Shown: positions 9,619 through 18,002, counted from the first letter of the stretch. The stretch: 64,000 bases of DNA from Viridibacillus sp050278625 (GCF_050278625.1 NZ_JBNNTI010000001.1:496001-560000), one strand, 5' to 3'. Numbers and translations are program-made. Notes: generated by a model from the letters alone, not told the origin.

Positions 9619-10119
9619 ATGGAATCTATCATTCAAATTAAAGGTGCCGTGAATTTTGCTATCACATTAGATCCAACCGTTTGGATATTTGATGATCGTA
9701 AATTAGATCTAGACACATATTTTACTGAAGAACGAGTAGTTGTAAACGCTGACGAAGAATATATGGAAAAAGCCGGTAAACACTGGTCACGTGAAATTAT
9801 GGAGGGAGCTACATTTCCACCAACTTTAAAATCTGAACGAAAATTTGAGAAAAAGCATATGATGACTGGCACATTCGGTATCATATTAAAGCCATTCCTA
9901 AACAATGCAGAAATTAAAGATGGCGCAACTATGGTTATTTTAGAATGCCGAGATGGCTCTGAATATAACTTCCCTATAGAAGAAGCTGAGGCTCTTATCT
10001 TAAAATATAGCCAAGACGGTAAAATGCTAACTGATAACGGACCTGTCTATGTAATCAACGGTGACGGTTCAAATGTAGATAACCCAATTAAAGGTCTTGT
10101 AGCAATCCGAGTAGAATAG
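9619..10119 (+). CDS. ylaL: YlaL-like conserved protein (function unproven)
   Basis: A 166-residue soluble protein with no signal or membrane segment. It is rich in alternating beta-like segments, ending in a conserved NPIKGLVAIRVE tail. Homologues in Bacillales are sometimes labelled peptidyl-prolyl isomerase, but I see no FKBP, cyclophilin or parvulin motif that would support this. The start is the ATG at 9619, which follows a strong AAGGAGGA site; an in-frame ATG at 9589 lies upstream of that site and has none. ylaI follows after 14 bp in the same direction, so the two form a small operon ending at the terminator at 10369. The name rests mainly on synteny. Confidence 0.75.
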   Translation: MESIIQIKGAVNFAITLDPTVWIFDDRKLDLDTYFTEERVVVNADEEYMEKAGKHWSREIMEGATFPPTLKSERKFEKKHMMTGTFGIILKPFLNNAEIKDGATMVILECRDGSEYNFPIEEAEALILKYSQDGKMLTDNGPVYVINGDGSNVDNPIKGLVAIRVE

Positions 10120-10133
10120 GAGGGACTTGAACG

Positions 10134-10337
10134 ATGCGAGTTAAGTGTGTCATTTGCGATTCTATTAATGAATTACCCGATTATTCACCAGAAGCAAAAA
10201 AATTACGAAATCGCCCTATTCATACGTATATGTGTCTCACTTGTCATGATCGCATTACGGAAAAAACGAATGCCCGTATTGCAACTGGTCGATTTATTTT
10301 CAGGAAAAAGCATTCGCTTATTGAAGATGAGTTCTAA
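10134..10337 (+). CDS. ylaI: YlaI family zinc-ribbon-like protein (DUF2197)
   Basis: A 67-residue protein with two CxxC pairs (VKCVICD near the N-terminus and YMCLTCHD at about 33-40) that look like a structural zinc site. The intervening segment KLRNRPIHTYMC matches the YlaI family as I know it. Function unknown. It has a good GGAGGG ribosome site and is cotranscribed with ylaL. The C-terminal half is basic (RKKHSL), so nucleic-acid or ribosome binding is possible but unproven. Confidence 0.85.
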   Translation: MRVKCVICDSINELPDYSPEAKKLRNRPIHTYMCLTCHDRITEKTNARIATGRFIFRKKHSLIEDEF

Positions 10338-10368
10338 TTTTTCTATGTATGTAGTTTAAATAAAATAT

Positions 10369-10415
10369 AAAAAGAGCAATTGAGATTCAGCTAGCTTGTC
10401 CTCAATTGCTCTTTT
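10369..10415. terminator. Bidirectional terminator between ylaI and ylaH
   Basis: AAAAGAGCAATTGAG and its exact complement flank a 16-nt loop, with A and T runs outside, between convergent genes. Confidence 0.93.
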
Positions 10416-10439
10416 CTTTATATGTGATTTACTAGATCG

Positions 10440-10847
10440 TTATTGTGATGTTTGAGCTTTTTTATCTCTACGCAGACCAATTTTATACATGATTAACACA
10501 AGTGCGATAATCAATAATCCTTCTACTACAGGTAAATAGGCTGCAAAGAATGTCAAAAAGATACAGCCGACAAACAAGAAGAAATAAATAACGATATTTT
10601 GCCAAAACTTAAGTTTCTTCGCAAAACCAAGATTGTATACAACAATCGACAATGCGAAAATAACCAATAACAAAATATTACTAGCAACACTAAAATCAGA
10701 TGCATTTTGATAAACATACTTGGCTACCGGATACATTTTATCAAATACAAATGCATCATTATTTGATACATCAGGTGCGGCAAGTTGAATAAAATTCAGT
10801 TCACTTAAAAAACCGGATTTAATATCCAAGACTTTCCTTCCTTTCAT
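10440..10847 (-). CDS. ylaH: YlaH-like membrane protein
   Basis: A 135-residue protein with three hydrophobic segments (about 55-72, 82-105 and 107-125) and a short basic cytoplasmic tail (RRDKKAQTSQ). The first 50 residues are hydrophilic and probably outside the helices. Family function is unknown. It begins 11 bp after typA in the same direction, as in B. subtilis, so they are probably cotranscribed. The identification rests on sequence similarity recalled from YlaH and on gene order. Confidence 0.8.
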   Translation of the reverse strand: MKGRKVLDIKSGFLSELNFIQLAAPDVSNNDAFVFDKMYPVAKYVYQNASDFSVASNILLLVIFALSIVVYNLGFAKKLKFWQNIVIYFFLFVGCIFLTFFAAYLPVVEGLLIIALVLIMYKIGLRRDKKAQTSQ

Positions 10848-10858
10848 TTAGCGAATGA

Positions 10859-12700
10859 TTACTCAGCGCTACGTGATTTCTTAGCTGCTTTTTCGCGTTC
10901 GTTTTTGTTTAAAATTTGTTTACGAAGGCGAATAGATTCTGGTGTAACTTCACAGTACTCATCTTCAGCCAAGTATTCTAATGCTTCTTCAAGAGTTAAA
11001 ATACGAGGTTTTTTAATAACATTCGTTTGGTCTTTGTTAGCTGAACGAATATTTGTTTTTTGTTTCATTTTGATGATATTAACAGTAATGTCTGCATCAC
11101 GTGTATTTTCACCAACAATCATACCTTCATAAATATCTGTACTTGGTTCAACAAATAGTGTACCACGGTCTTCAATTTGCATCATACCATAAGTAGTTGA
11201 TTTGCCTGTTTCCATAGAAACTAGTACACCTTGACGACGTCCACCAATTTTACCTGATAGTAATGGTTGATAGCTATCGAAAGTATGGTTAATAATACCG
11301 AAACCTTTTGTTAAAGACATAAATTCTGTTGTATAACCAATTAATCCACGAGCAGGTACCATGAAGATTAAACGAACTTGGCCACTACCATTGTTCACCA
11401 TATCTAACATTTCACCTTTACGTAAACCCAATGATTCAATAATTGACCCTACAGCATCTTCTGGTACATCGATTTGTACACGTTCAAATGGTTCACATTT
11501 CACACCATCAATTTCTTTAATGATAACTTTTGGTTTAGATACTTGTAATTCATAACCTTCACGACGCATGTTTTCAATAAGAATCGATAAGTGAAGTTCA
11601 CCACGACCTGAAACAGTCCAAGCATCTGGAGAATTAGTATCTTCTACACGTAAACTTACATCAGTTTGTAATTGAGCACGTAAACGTTCTTCAATTTTAC
11701 GTGATGTTACCCATTTACCTTCACGACCTGCAAATGGTGAGTTATTTACTAAGAAAGTCATTTGTAATGTTGGTTCATCGATACGTAATGGTGTTAAAGC
11801 TTCTTGGTGTTCAGTTGGACAAACAGTTTCACCTACGTTAATGTCTTCCATACCTGAAACAGCAATTAAATCACCTGAGTATGCTTCTTCAACTTCTTCA
11901 CGTTTTAATCCGAAGAAACCAAAGATTTTAGTTACACGGAAATTTTTCACAGTGCCATCAAGTTTCATAAGTGCAACTTGTTGTCCAACATGGATTTTAC
12001 CGCGGAATACACGGCCGATACCAATACGACCAACGTAGTCATTATAATCAAGTAATGCTACTTGGAATTGTAATGGTTCATCACGAGTATCAGCTGGTGC
12101 TGGGATGTGACTAATAATTTCCTCGAATAGGCATTTCATATTTTCTTCTTGTTTAGATGGGTCTGAATCAAGTGATGCAGTACCATTTACACCAGAAGCA
12201 AATACGACAGGGAATTCTAATTGATCTTCATTAGCACCTAATTCGATTAATAAGTCGATTACTTCATCCACAACTTCTGTAGGACGTGCTGAATCTTTAT
12301 CGACTTTGTTTACTACTACGATTGGTGTTAATTTTTGTTCTAATGCTTTTTTCAATACAAATCGAGTTTGAGGCATACAACCTTCATATGCATCTACAAC
12401 TAAAAGTACACCGTCAACCATTTTCAGGATACGTTCAACTTCTCCACCGAAATCGGCATGCCCTGGTGTGTCTAGGATATTGATACGAGTACCTTCGTAG
12501 TTTACTGCTGTATTCTTTGCTAAAATTGTAATACCACGTTCACGTTCGATGTCGTTTGAGTCCATTGCTCTTTCCGCGACATTTTCATTTGAACGAAAAG
12601 TACCAGATTGTTGTAATAATTGGTCAACCAATGTCGTTTTACCATGGTCAACGTGAGCTATAATTGCAATATTTCTAATGTCTTGACGTAAATTTGTCAT
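10859..12700 (-). CDS. typA: Translational GTPase TypA/BipA
   Basis: Ribosome-associated GTPase of the EF-G/LepA class that helps ribosome assembly and stress or cold adaptation. G motifs: G1 AHVDHGKTT, the switch I region ERERGITI, G3 DTPGHADFGG and G4 NKVDK. Domain II and the EF-G III/V-like domains follow, then the BipA-specific C-terminus with PARGLIGY. I prefer the ATG at 12700 (MTNLRQDIRNIAI), 15 bp inside the longest frame, because GTGGAGTGG just upstream is the ribosome site. The product is 613 residues. The promoter region contains a 17-bp perfect palindrome (see 12736). Confidence 0.95.
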   Translation of the reverse strand: MTNLRQDIRNIAIIAHVDHGKTTLVDQLLQQSGTFRSNENVAERAMDSNDIERERGITILAKNTAVNYEGTRINILDTPGHADFGGEVERILKMVDGVLLVVDAYEGCMPQTRFVLKKALEQKLTPIVVVNKVDKDSARPTEVVDEVIDLLIELGANEDQLEFPVVFASGVNGTASLDSDPSKQEENMKCLFEEIISHIPAPADTRDEPLQFQVALLDYNDYVGRIGIGRVFRGKIHVGQQVALMKLDGTVKNFRVTKIFGFFGLKREEVEEAYSGDLIAVSGMEDINVGETVCPTEHQEALTPLRIDEPTLQMTFLVNNSPFAGREGKWVTSRKIEERLRAQLQTDVSLRVEDTNSPDAWTVSGRGELHLSILIENMRREGYELQVSKPKVIIKEIDGVKCEPFERVQIDVPEDAVGSIIESLGLRKGEMLDMVNNGSGQVRLIFMVPARGLIGYTTEFMSLTKGFGIINHTFDSYQPLLSGKIGGRRQGVLVSMETGKSTTYGMMQIEDRGTLFVEPSTDIYEGMIVGENTRDADITVNIIKMKQKTNIRSANKDQTNVIKKPRILTLEEALEYLAEDEYCEVTPESIRLRKQILNKNEREKAAKKSRSAE

Positions 12701-12735
12701 TATTCCACTCCACATTCTATTTTCGAGTCCATAAC

Positions 12736-12752
12736 TGTGTTATTATAACACA
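12736..12752. promoter_or_regulatory. Perfect palindrome over the predicted typA -10
   Basis: TGTGTTATTATAACACA has perfect dyad symmetry around one central base. On the minus strand it contains TATAAT (12742-12747), the best -10 candidate for typA, with a partial -35 (AAGACA) 17 bp upstream. It could be an operator, but no regulator can be named: it does not match the Fur, PerR, Rex or TnrA consensus sequences well. Confidence 0.5.
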
Positions 12753-12883
12753 AGAGATGTTGCTTGTCTTTTCTTAACAACTAGTATTTCAAATTTTTTT
12801 ATTATTTCACAGTAAAATTATTAGTTGGACTTAAGTTATAATTACTTATAAGTCAAACAAATTCATCAACTGGAGGATTTAAA

Positions 12884-13069
12884 ATGAAAAATGCTAAAGT
12901 CGTTATGGCTTTTTTTGCGTTAGCTGCAGTGCTAGCAATGTGTTCAATAGGAATCGCCGTTGCTTTTAAAAGCGTACTTGGTATCTTCGGCGCCATTTTA
13001 TTAGTTTGTGCCATTATGGGCTACGGCTTTAAAACTAAACGACAATTCCGTGAAAAAGGCTTGCTATAA
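12884..13069 (+). CDS. ylaF: YlaF family small membrane protein (DUF5325)
   Basis: A 61-residue protein with two hydrophobic helices (about 5-24 and 27-46) and a basic C-terminal tail (KTKRQFREKG), predicted to be a two-pass membrane protein with both ends inside. Function unknown. The ATG follows CTGGAGGATTT, a strong ribosome site. A plausible promoter upstream is TTGGAC, 16 bp, TATAAG. It is divergent from typA, the B. subtilis arrangement, and ends at a bidirectional terminator shared with yktC. Confidence 0.85.
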   Translation: MKNAKVVMAFFALAAVLAMCSIGIAVAFKSVLGIFGAILLVCAIMGYGFKTKRQFREKGLL

Positions 13070-13076
13070 CTTTTCC

Positions 13077-13123
13077 AAATAAAAAGAATGAACTGGCTTT
13101 TTGCGAGTTCATTCTTTTTATTT
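13077..13123. terminator. Bidirectional terminator between ylaF and yktC
   Basis: AAATAAAAAGAATGAACT and its complement form a long stem between convergent genes, with A-rich and T-rich flanks within the stem itself. Confidence 0.92.
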
Positions 13124-13134
13124 ATAACTATATT

Positions 13135-13926
13135 CTATTTCAAATGAATGTATTGTTCAATGATTGTCTGATGAATTTTAGGATTTGCAATAATAAATGT
13201 ATCTTGTTTCTCCAAATTTATCGCTTCATTTCTCAAGTTCGACACAATCGCTCCGACTTCATTTGCAATAACTGCACCACCAGCAATATCCCAAGGTGAT
13301 AAACGCATGGACATATAAGCATCCATTCGTCCACATACTACTGAGGCAATTTCTAAAGTAGCTGAGCCATACGATCTTGTCCCTCTAACATGATGTACAA
13401 GGTCTATCATCTTATTGTGTTCAATGTAGCGATTTGGTGTAACCCAAGTAGCATTAATTCCTATAATCGCTTCATTTAACGGTAGCGGTTGTAGTCGTTC
13501 TAACTTACGATCATTCATGTATGCGCCTTGTCCTTCTATAGCATAGTACAAATCATTGCGCATTACATCATATATGTACCCTAGTTTTCCGATTCCATCA
13601 ACATAAATTCCAACTGAAATAGCAAAATTACGATGCTGTCGTATGAAATTCATCGTCCCGTCAATCGGATCAATTATCCATACGACACCATCTAATGATT
13701 CAAGGGGTTCCCCCATCCCTTCCTCACCGAGAATTTTGTATGCAGGATCATAAGAATGAATTTGTTCGATAAAAAACAATTCTGTTTCACGATCAATATT
13801 CGTTACAAGATCATTCGCATTAGCCTTTGTTTCAATTTCTAACTTTTCTGATAATGATTGACGAATTCGTTCTCCTGCTTCATGAATAATTTTAACTGTA
13901 AATTCATGTATTGCTATAATCCCCAC
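13135..13926 (-). CDS. yktC: Inositol monophosphatase family protein (YktC)
   Basis: Mg-dependent sugar-phosphate phosphatase fold. Metal and catalytic motifs are complete: GEEGMG (Glu ligand), DPIDGTMNF (the two Asp ligands and the Thr) and WDIAGGAVI. At 263 residues it is the normal length for bacterial IMPases. The substrate cannot be told from sequence; bacterial members hydrolyse inositol-1-P, and some act on NADP or fructose-1,6-bisphosphate. The start is a GTG at 13926 placed after GAAAGGTGGGG. It lies near ykzI, yktB and yktA as in B. subtilis. Confidence 0.9.
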   Translation of the reverse strand: MGIIAIHEFTVKIIHEAGERIRQSLSEKLEIETKANANDLVTNIDRETELFFIEQIHSYDPAYKILGEEGMGEPLESLDGVVWIIDPIDGTMNFIRQHRNFAISVGIYVDGIGKLGYIYDVMRNDLYYAIEGQGAYMNDRKLERLQPLPLNEAIIGINATWVTPNRYIEHNKMIDLVHHVRGTRSYGSATLEIASVVCGRMDAYMSMRLSPWDIAGGAVIANEVGAIVSNLRNEAINLEKQDTFIIANPKIHQTIIEQYIHLK

Positions 13927-14005
13927 CGTAACCCCACCTTTCGAAGCAAAAAAACATCATTTCTATAAATCCAAGTTAATGTTCTTTGCCTATCTCTATT
14001 ATAGC

Positions 14006-14042
14006 AAAAAAACATCTGCTTCTCATTTGATTAGCAGATGTT
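14006..14042 (-). terminator. Terminator downstream of the 65-residue ykzI-like gene
   Basis: On the minus strand AACATCTGCT pairs with AGCAGATGTT, followed by seven T. Confidence 0.88.
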
Positions 14043-14066
14043 CACCGGCGAATTTTGATTCTCTCT

Positions 14067-14264
14067 TTAGGCAAAAGCATGAAATGCCTCCAATTCCAAA
14101 TGAATTTCAGAAAGGCGAATTTTGCTTAATTCAATTTGTTTTGCATCCTTACCTTGCAGAGCATCAAATAATGTTGCTAGTTCATAATCCATTTCTAATT
14201 GCAGACCCTTCACATATTGCTTTTCATAATCAACTTTGCGAATAATGTGTACTACTTGTTTCAT
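14067..14264 (-). CDS. Small conserved protein, probably YkzI-like
   Basis: A 65-residue, highly charged, helix-rich protein with no membrane segment or recognised motif. It starts MKQVVHIIRKVDYEKQY and ends ELEAFHAFA, and may be a helical hairpin. The ATG at 14264 follows AAAAAGGAGC with good spacing; the longer frame adds 11 residues without a ribosome site. B. subtilis has a short gene, ykzI, between yktB and yktC, and this gene occupies the same place, so that identity is likely but based on position and vague similarity. Own terminator at 14006. Confidence 0.75.
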   Translation of the reverse strand: MKQVVHIIRKVDYEKQYVKGLQLEMDYELATLFDALQGKDAKQIELSKIRLSEIHLELEAFHAFA

Positions 14265-14300
14265 ACTAACCAGCTCCTTTTTATTTTGTTTGTGCAAGCT

Positions 14301-14355
14301 AGGACTTAAAGTGTCTTACTACATTATATGCATGATGTGAAAAATGATAAGTCCT
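14301..14355. repeat. Nested inverted repeats in the ykzI/yktB divergent region
   Basis: AGGACTTA (14301-14308) and its exact complement TAAGTCCT (14348-14355) flank a 39-nt spacer that itself contains ACAT/ATGT arms around a TATATGCAT segment. It could fold as a long hairpin or be an operator between the divergent promoters. Role unknown. Confidence 0.5.
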
Positions 14356-14421
14356 TCTACAAGATTTTTTCCCAAATTTCTAATAAAATAAACATAAACT
14401 TTCAAAAGGAGTTAAATTATT

Positions 14422-15054
14422 ATGCCTAGAACAAAATGGACTCAAAAAGATTTCGACATTTTCTCCATAGATGGCTTAGAACCACGAATGGAAGCACTTA
14501 TCAATACCGTTAGACCCAAATTTGAAGAATTAGGTACGACATTTTCTACATATTTTTCCGCAAAAACTGCAGATGAATTTTTCCCTCATGTAGCAAAACA
14601 TGCACGTCGTAAAGTAAATCCCCCAAAAGATAGCTGGGTTGCATTTGCTCCGTACAAACGCGGCTATAAATCAATTCCTCATTTTCAGGTTGGCTTATTT
14701 GGCACTCATCTATTCATCATTCTTTGTGTTATTTATGAAGCGCCAAGTAAGGCCGAAATTGCTGACCGTTTGCTAAAAAACCAAAATTTATTTAACAAGC
14801 TACCAAAGAAATTCTATGTTTCAGGAGATCATTTTTCTCCTGAAGGCATTAATATCAAAGAAGCCTTGAATAACGGTCAGCTACTTGGTTTACTGGAACG
14901 CTTACGTGATGTGAAAAAAGGAGAATTTATAGTAGGTCTACAACTTCCAAAAGAAGAAGCCATTCAATTATCTGCAGAAGAATTCGAGAAGTTAACCGAA
15001 GAAACGTTTGATGCTTTAGTCCCTATTTATAATTCTATGGTCAACAAAAAGTAA
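14422..15054 (+). CDS. yktB: YktB, UPF0637 (DUF1054) protein
   Basis: A 210-residue cytosolic protein matching the UPF0637 family throughout: the N-terminal MPRTKWTQKDFDIFSIDGLE, then PPKDSWVAFAPYKRGYKS and HFQVGLFGTHLF. Family function is unknown. The ATG follows AAAAGGAGTT. It is divergent from ykzI and convergent with yktA. The last codons and the stop lie inside the terminator stem at 15050, a compact arrangement. Confidence 0.92.
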   Translation: MPRTKWTQKDFDIFSIDGLEPRMEALINTVRPKFEELGTTFSTYFSAKTADEFFPHVAKHARRKVNPPKDSWVAFAPYKRGYKSIPHFQVGLFGTHLFIILCVIYEAPSKAEIADRLLKNQNLFNKLPKKFYVSGDHFSPEGINIKEALNNGQLLGLLERLRDVKKGEFIVGLQLPKEEAIQLSAEEFEKLTEETFDALVPIYNSMVNKK

Positions 15055-15083
15055 AAGAACAGGCATACGCCTGTTCTTTTACT
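15050..15083. terminator. Bidirectional terminator overlapping the yktB stop codon
   Basis: AGTAAAAGAACAGGC and its exact complement flank a 4-nt loop. The left arm includes the yktB TAA; the right arm abuts the yktA stop at 15085. Confidence 0.93.
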
Positions 15084-15084
15084 T

Positions 15085-15369
15085 TTATCTTCTTCTTATT
15101 TCACCTTTAATTTTTGAACCTACAGGAGCATCTTTCATTTGCTTAATAATTGAATAACTTACATAGCCACTAACTTCTTCAAATTCGCGGAAAATTGTTT
15201 TTTCTTCAGCCATCGCTGGTACAATTCCTTTAAAACGTCTATATTTTGACATTAGATCTTCGCGTTTAACACCTGTTTCATACGCTTTTTCGATTGCTTG
15301 GAAGAACGCAATTACATCTACAATCTCTTCTGTAGACCAGTCCGTTGAGAACGGATATGAGTATTCCAT
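15085..15369 (-). CDS. yktA: YktA, UPF0223 protein
   Basis: A 94-residue cytosolic protein of the UPF0223 family, recognised from the N-terminus EYSYPFSTDWSTEEIVDVI, the central YRRFKGIVPAMAEEK and YSIIKQM near the C-terminus. It is mostly helical; function unknown. The start follows a modest AAGGTAGG ribosome site. A nitronate monooxygenase gene lies 39 bp upstream in the same direction, so they may be cotranscribed, although that gene is not part of the B. subtilis neighbourhood. Confidence 0.92.
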   Translation of the reverse strand: MEYSYPFSTDWSTEEIVDVIAFFQAIEKAYETGVKREDLMSKYRRFKGIVPAMAEEKTIFREFEEVSGYVSYSIIKQMKDAPVGSKIKGEIRRR

Positions 15370-15408
15370 AATCTTACCTACCTTTTGATTCAGGCTAATA
15401 AAGCCTTA

Positions 15409-16371
15409 TTATTGTACTCCCCATTTTAAGCGTATTTCCGTTGCCTGTGCAACCATTCGCTGTATAAGTTCCTTCACAGTCGGTTCATCTTGGATCAATC
15501 CTGTAACTTGTCCAGCCCAACCAAACCCTTCTTGTTCCTTACCCTCATAGATAAATCTTTTATTTGCTTGACCGCTTATGAAATTTTTTAAAGCTTCATA
15601 TGTTGGTGTTTCTTTTTCGATATCATGAATTTGATCCGTCCAACTATTTCTAATAGCACGTGCTGGTGCTCCTATAGATCGTTTAATAACAGTCGTATCT
15701 GCCTCCGTACTATTAATCAAGGTGTTTTTATACGCAACGGATGCATCAATACATTCTTTAGTAGCAATAAAACGGGTTCCCATTTCAATACCTTCTGCAC
15801 CTAATGCAAGTGCTGCCATCCAGCCACGTCCATCACCTATGCCTCCTGATGCAATTACAGGAATAGATACAGCATCTACAACTTGAGGTACTAGTACCAT
15901 TGTCCCGATATCATCTCGACCTAGATGGCCACCACCTTCTTGTCCTACAACCATAACGGCATCTGCACCTAACTCTTCCGCTTTTTGCGCTTGTCTGCGC
16001 GCAGCAACTAATACTAATTTCTTAATATCTGTCCCTCCTAGTTGTTTGAAAATTGGCGCAGGATTACCACCTGTCATTGATACGACCGGTACTTTTTCTT
16101 CAATTGCTACTGCTAACATATGCTCAAATGATCGACCATGCTGCCCGATAGCATAATTGACACCGAATGGCCGATCCGTTAACTTGCGTACTTTCTGAAT
16201 CTCTTCTCGTAATGCTTCAGGACTTTCTAAACTCATAGCTGTTATTTGTCCTAATCCGCCTGCATTCGATACAGCAGCAGCTAAATCTGCATATGCTAAA
16301 TAAGCAAGCCCACCTTGAATGATTGGATATTCTATTCCTAATAATTCGGTAACTCTCGTTTGCCATTTCAT
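15409..16371 (-). CDS. Nitronate monooxygenase / NAD(P)H-dependent flavin oxidoreductase family
   Basis: FMN-binding TIM-barrel protein of the 2-nitropropane dioxygenase-like family (320 residues, full length). It begins ELLGIEYPIIQGGLAYL, typical of the family. The phosphate/FMN-binding segments GQEGGGHLG and IPVIASGGIGDGRG are intact. Members include nitronate monooxygenases and FabK-type enoyl-ACP reductases; sequence reading alone does not separate them, and no fatty-acid genes are nearby. It marks the start of accessory block A: what follows to 27.6 kb interrupts the B. subtilis-like order yktA to pdh. GGGGAG ribosome site. Confidence 0.88.
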   Translation of the reverse strand: MKWQTRVTELLGIEYPIIQGGLAYLAYADLAAAVSNAGGLGQITAMSLESPEALREEIQKVRKLTDRPFGVNYAIGQHGRSFEHMLAVAIEEKVPVVSMTGGNPAPIFKQLGGTDIKKLVLVAARRQAQKAEELGADAVMVVGQEGGGHLGRDDIGTMVLVPQVVDAVSIPVIASGGIGDGRGWMAALALGAEGIEMGTRFIATKECIDASVAYKNTLINSTEADTTVIKRSIGAPARAIRNSWTDQIHDIEKETPTYEALKNFISGQANKRFIYEGKEQEGFGWAGQVTGLIQDEPTVKELIQRMVAQATEIRLKWGVQ

Positions 16372-16466
16372 CTGTTACAACTCCCCTTTGTTTCCCTATA
16401 TTAAACTGGTTCGCCGAATATTAGCGAAACCCTTTTTTCATTTTATTTCCCGAGAAATAAAGTAAG

Positions 16467-16503
16467 CATATGAAAAGTTCAAAGAGAATTTTCACATGCT
16501 CTT
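16467..16503 (-). terminator. Probable terminator downstream of lrgB
   Basis: On the minus strand AGCATGTGAAAA pairs with TTTTCATATGCT (one G-U pair) immediately after the lrgB stop. The following T-run is weak. Confidence 0.55.
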
Positions 16504-16504
16504 T

Positions 16505-17182
16505 TTAGAATATTAGCATTGCAAATATCGGACAAAAAAATGCGCCAATAACAGCACTTAATGTCATTGATACTGATCCCATGGATAACGTCTTTTCGCC
16601 ATATTCAGTTAGTTTTGAAATTCCGAAACCATGAGCGCCACTCCCCATTGAAACACCTCTACTCACTGCACTATCGATTTTACACACCCGGAATATAAGC
16701 GGTCCTAAAATAGCGCCAGTAAAGCCTGCTACCATAACAAAAACTGCAGTCATAGGAGGAATTCCTCCTAAAGAGCTACTTACTTGCATTGCAACCGGCG
16801 TTGTAATCGATTTCGGAAGTAACGACCTTACCATTTCATCATCAAATCGCAATAGCTTTGCCAAGGCAAAAACACTAATTAGGCCTGAAATCATTGCTAC
16901 AACAACACCAGAAATAATAGACAGCTTATACGTTTTAATCATATGTCGCTGCATATACAGTGGATAGGCTAAACTTACAACTGCTGGCCCAAGCATCGTA
17001 TCAATCCATTTACCACCAGTCATATATGTTTCATAAGGAATATTACCCAACACTAAAATTGAAACACCTATAATTGTCGTTGTTAATATAGGAAGCAAAA
17101 ACGGAGTCGAAAAACGAGCATATAATTTTGACATTAAATAAAATATGAAAATAGTTATAAGTATAATGGCTATAGCTTTCAT
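16505..17182 (-). CDS. lrgB: LrgB/CidB family membrane protein
   Basis: A 225-residue polytopic membrane protein of the LrgB family, paired with LrgA in the holin-like system linked to murein hydrolase activity, autolysis and, in some firmicutes, pyruvate or other small-molecule transport. Family-specific segments: LLPKSITTPVAM, SSLGGIPPMTAVFV and GAHGFGISKLTEYGE. It overlaps lrgA by 4 bp, indicating translational coupling. Numbering (lrg or cid) cannot be decided from sequence. No LytS/LytR pair lies beside it. Confidence 0.92.
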   Translation of the reverse strand: MKAIAIILITIFIFYLMSKLYARFSTPFLLPILTTTIIGVSILVLGNIPYETYMTGGKWIDTMLGPAVVSLAYPLYMQRHMIKTYKLSIISGVVVAMISGLISVFALAKLLRFDDEMVRSLLPKSITTPVAMQVSSSLGGIPPMTAVFVMVAGFTGAILGPLIFRVCKIDSAVSRGVSMGSGAHGFGISKLTEYGEKTLSMGSVSMTLSAVIGAFFCPIFAMLIF

Positions 17183-17838
17183 TTTACGCCCTCCTTCATT
17201 TCTTCAGATTCGACCTTTTCTTTTTTCTCTAAAAATATTGATATTCTCCCTGATACAATAATAGTAAAAATTGTACTACTTATAACTGTGAGTAATAGCA
17301 ATATACCATGTAAAGATAATAATTCAGGATACTTAATAGCACCTACTGTTGCCGGAACGAAAAACAACGGTAAAACTGCTAACATAAATCCTGCTCCTTC
17401 TTCAATCAGTGATACCGGCATTACATTACTAAGTAACAAAGCAAATAAAATGAGTAAACCAACAATACTACCCGGAAATTTGACACCTAACAAATTTACG
17501 ATAGTCGTGCCAACAAATGAGAAAATATATAATACTACCATTTGTAAAATTATACGCATCCATTTAATTGATCTTTGTTCTAAAATTTTAATTTTTTTAA
17601 CATTTTTCTGCTTCAATTGCGTCGAATCCATTTGTGTTGTTGACAAATCTTTTATTTCCATTTTTCGTACTTCAACTTCACTTTTTTCAGATTCTTTCAC
17701 TTCTTGCTCTTTCATTTCCTGTTCATTCACTACTGTTTCGTTTATTTCTAGATCATTTACTTGGGCATTTTTTATCGCTATCTTATAATTTCCATTTTTG
17801 TGTTTTACTAATTTCAATTTCCCTACTTTAGATTGCAT
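17179..17838 (-). CDS. lrgA: LrgA/CidA holin-like protein with a long charged N-terminal extension
   Basis: The C-terminal 128 residues (from about 92) are a typical LrgA: four hydrophobic helices, LLGVKFPGSIVGLLILF and FFVPATVGAIKYPEL. The first 91 residues are unusual, made of Lys, Glu, Asn and Val with a run of short similar phrases (EQEMKEQEVKES, EKSEVEVRKMEIK) that look like coiled coil and no hydrophobic segment. Usual LrgA proteins are about 120-150 residues. The extension is probably translated because AAGGAGAG sits 8 bp before the ATG at 17838, and the internal Met candidates have no comparable site. It overlaps lrgB. Confidence 0.88.
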   Translation of the reverse strand: MQSKVGKLKLVKHKNGNYKIAIKNAQVNDLEINETVVNEQEMKEQEVKESEKSEVEVRKMEIKDLSTTQMDSTQLKQKNVKKIKILEQRSIKWMRIILQMVVLYIFSFVGTTIVNLLGVKFPGSIVGLLILFALLLSNVMPVSLIEEGAGFMLAVLPLFFVPATVGAIKYPELLSLHGILLLLTVISSTIFTIIVSGRISIFLEKKEKVESEEMKEGVK

Positions 17839-17933
17839 TTCGTAACTCTCCTTTTAACACATACCACGTTTATAAAGTAATACGAAATATTGTACGCCTA
17901 TCTTCTCTAGATGTCTATGAATCTAACTGGAAT

Positions 17934-17982
17934 AAAAAAGAAGCCATCCTTCATTAACTAAGTAATGTTAGATAGCTTCTTT
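17934..17982 (-). terminator. Terminator downstream of the RND pump gene
   Basis: On the minus strand AAAGAAGCTATC pairs with GATGGCTTCTTT, with an inner CATTA/TAATG stem, followed by six T. Confidence 0.87.
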
Positions 17983-18002
17983 CCTATTTTCAATATTTAT
18001 AA

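Noticed and set aside
13979..14245. 88-residue plus-strand frame opposite the ykzI-like gene
   Set aside because: It starts inside a terminator and runs antisense to a frame with a good ribosome site and conserved position.
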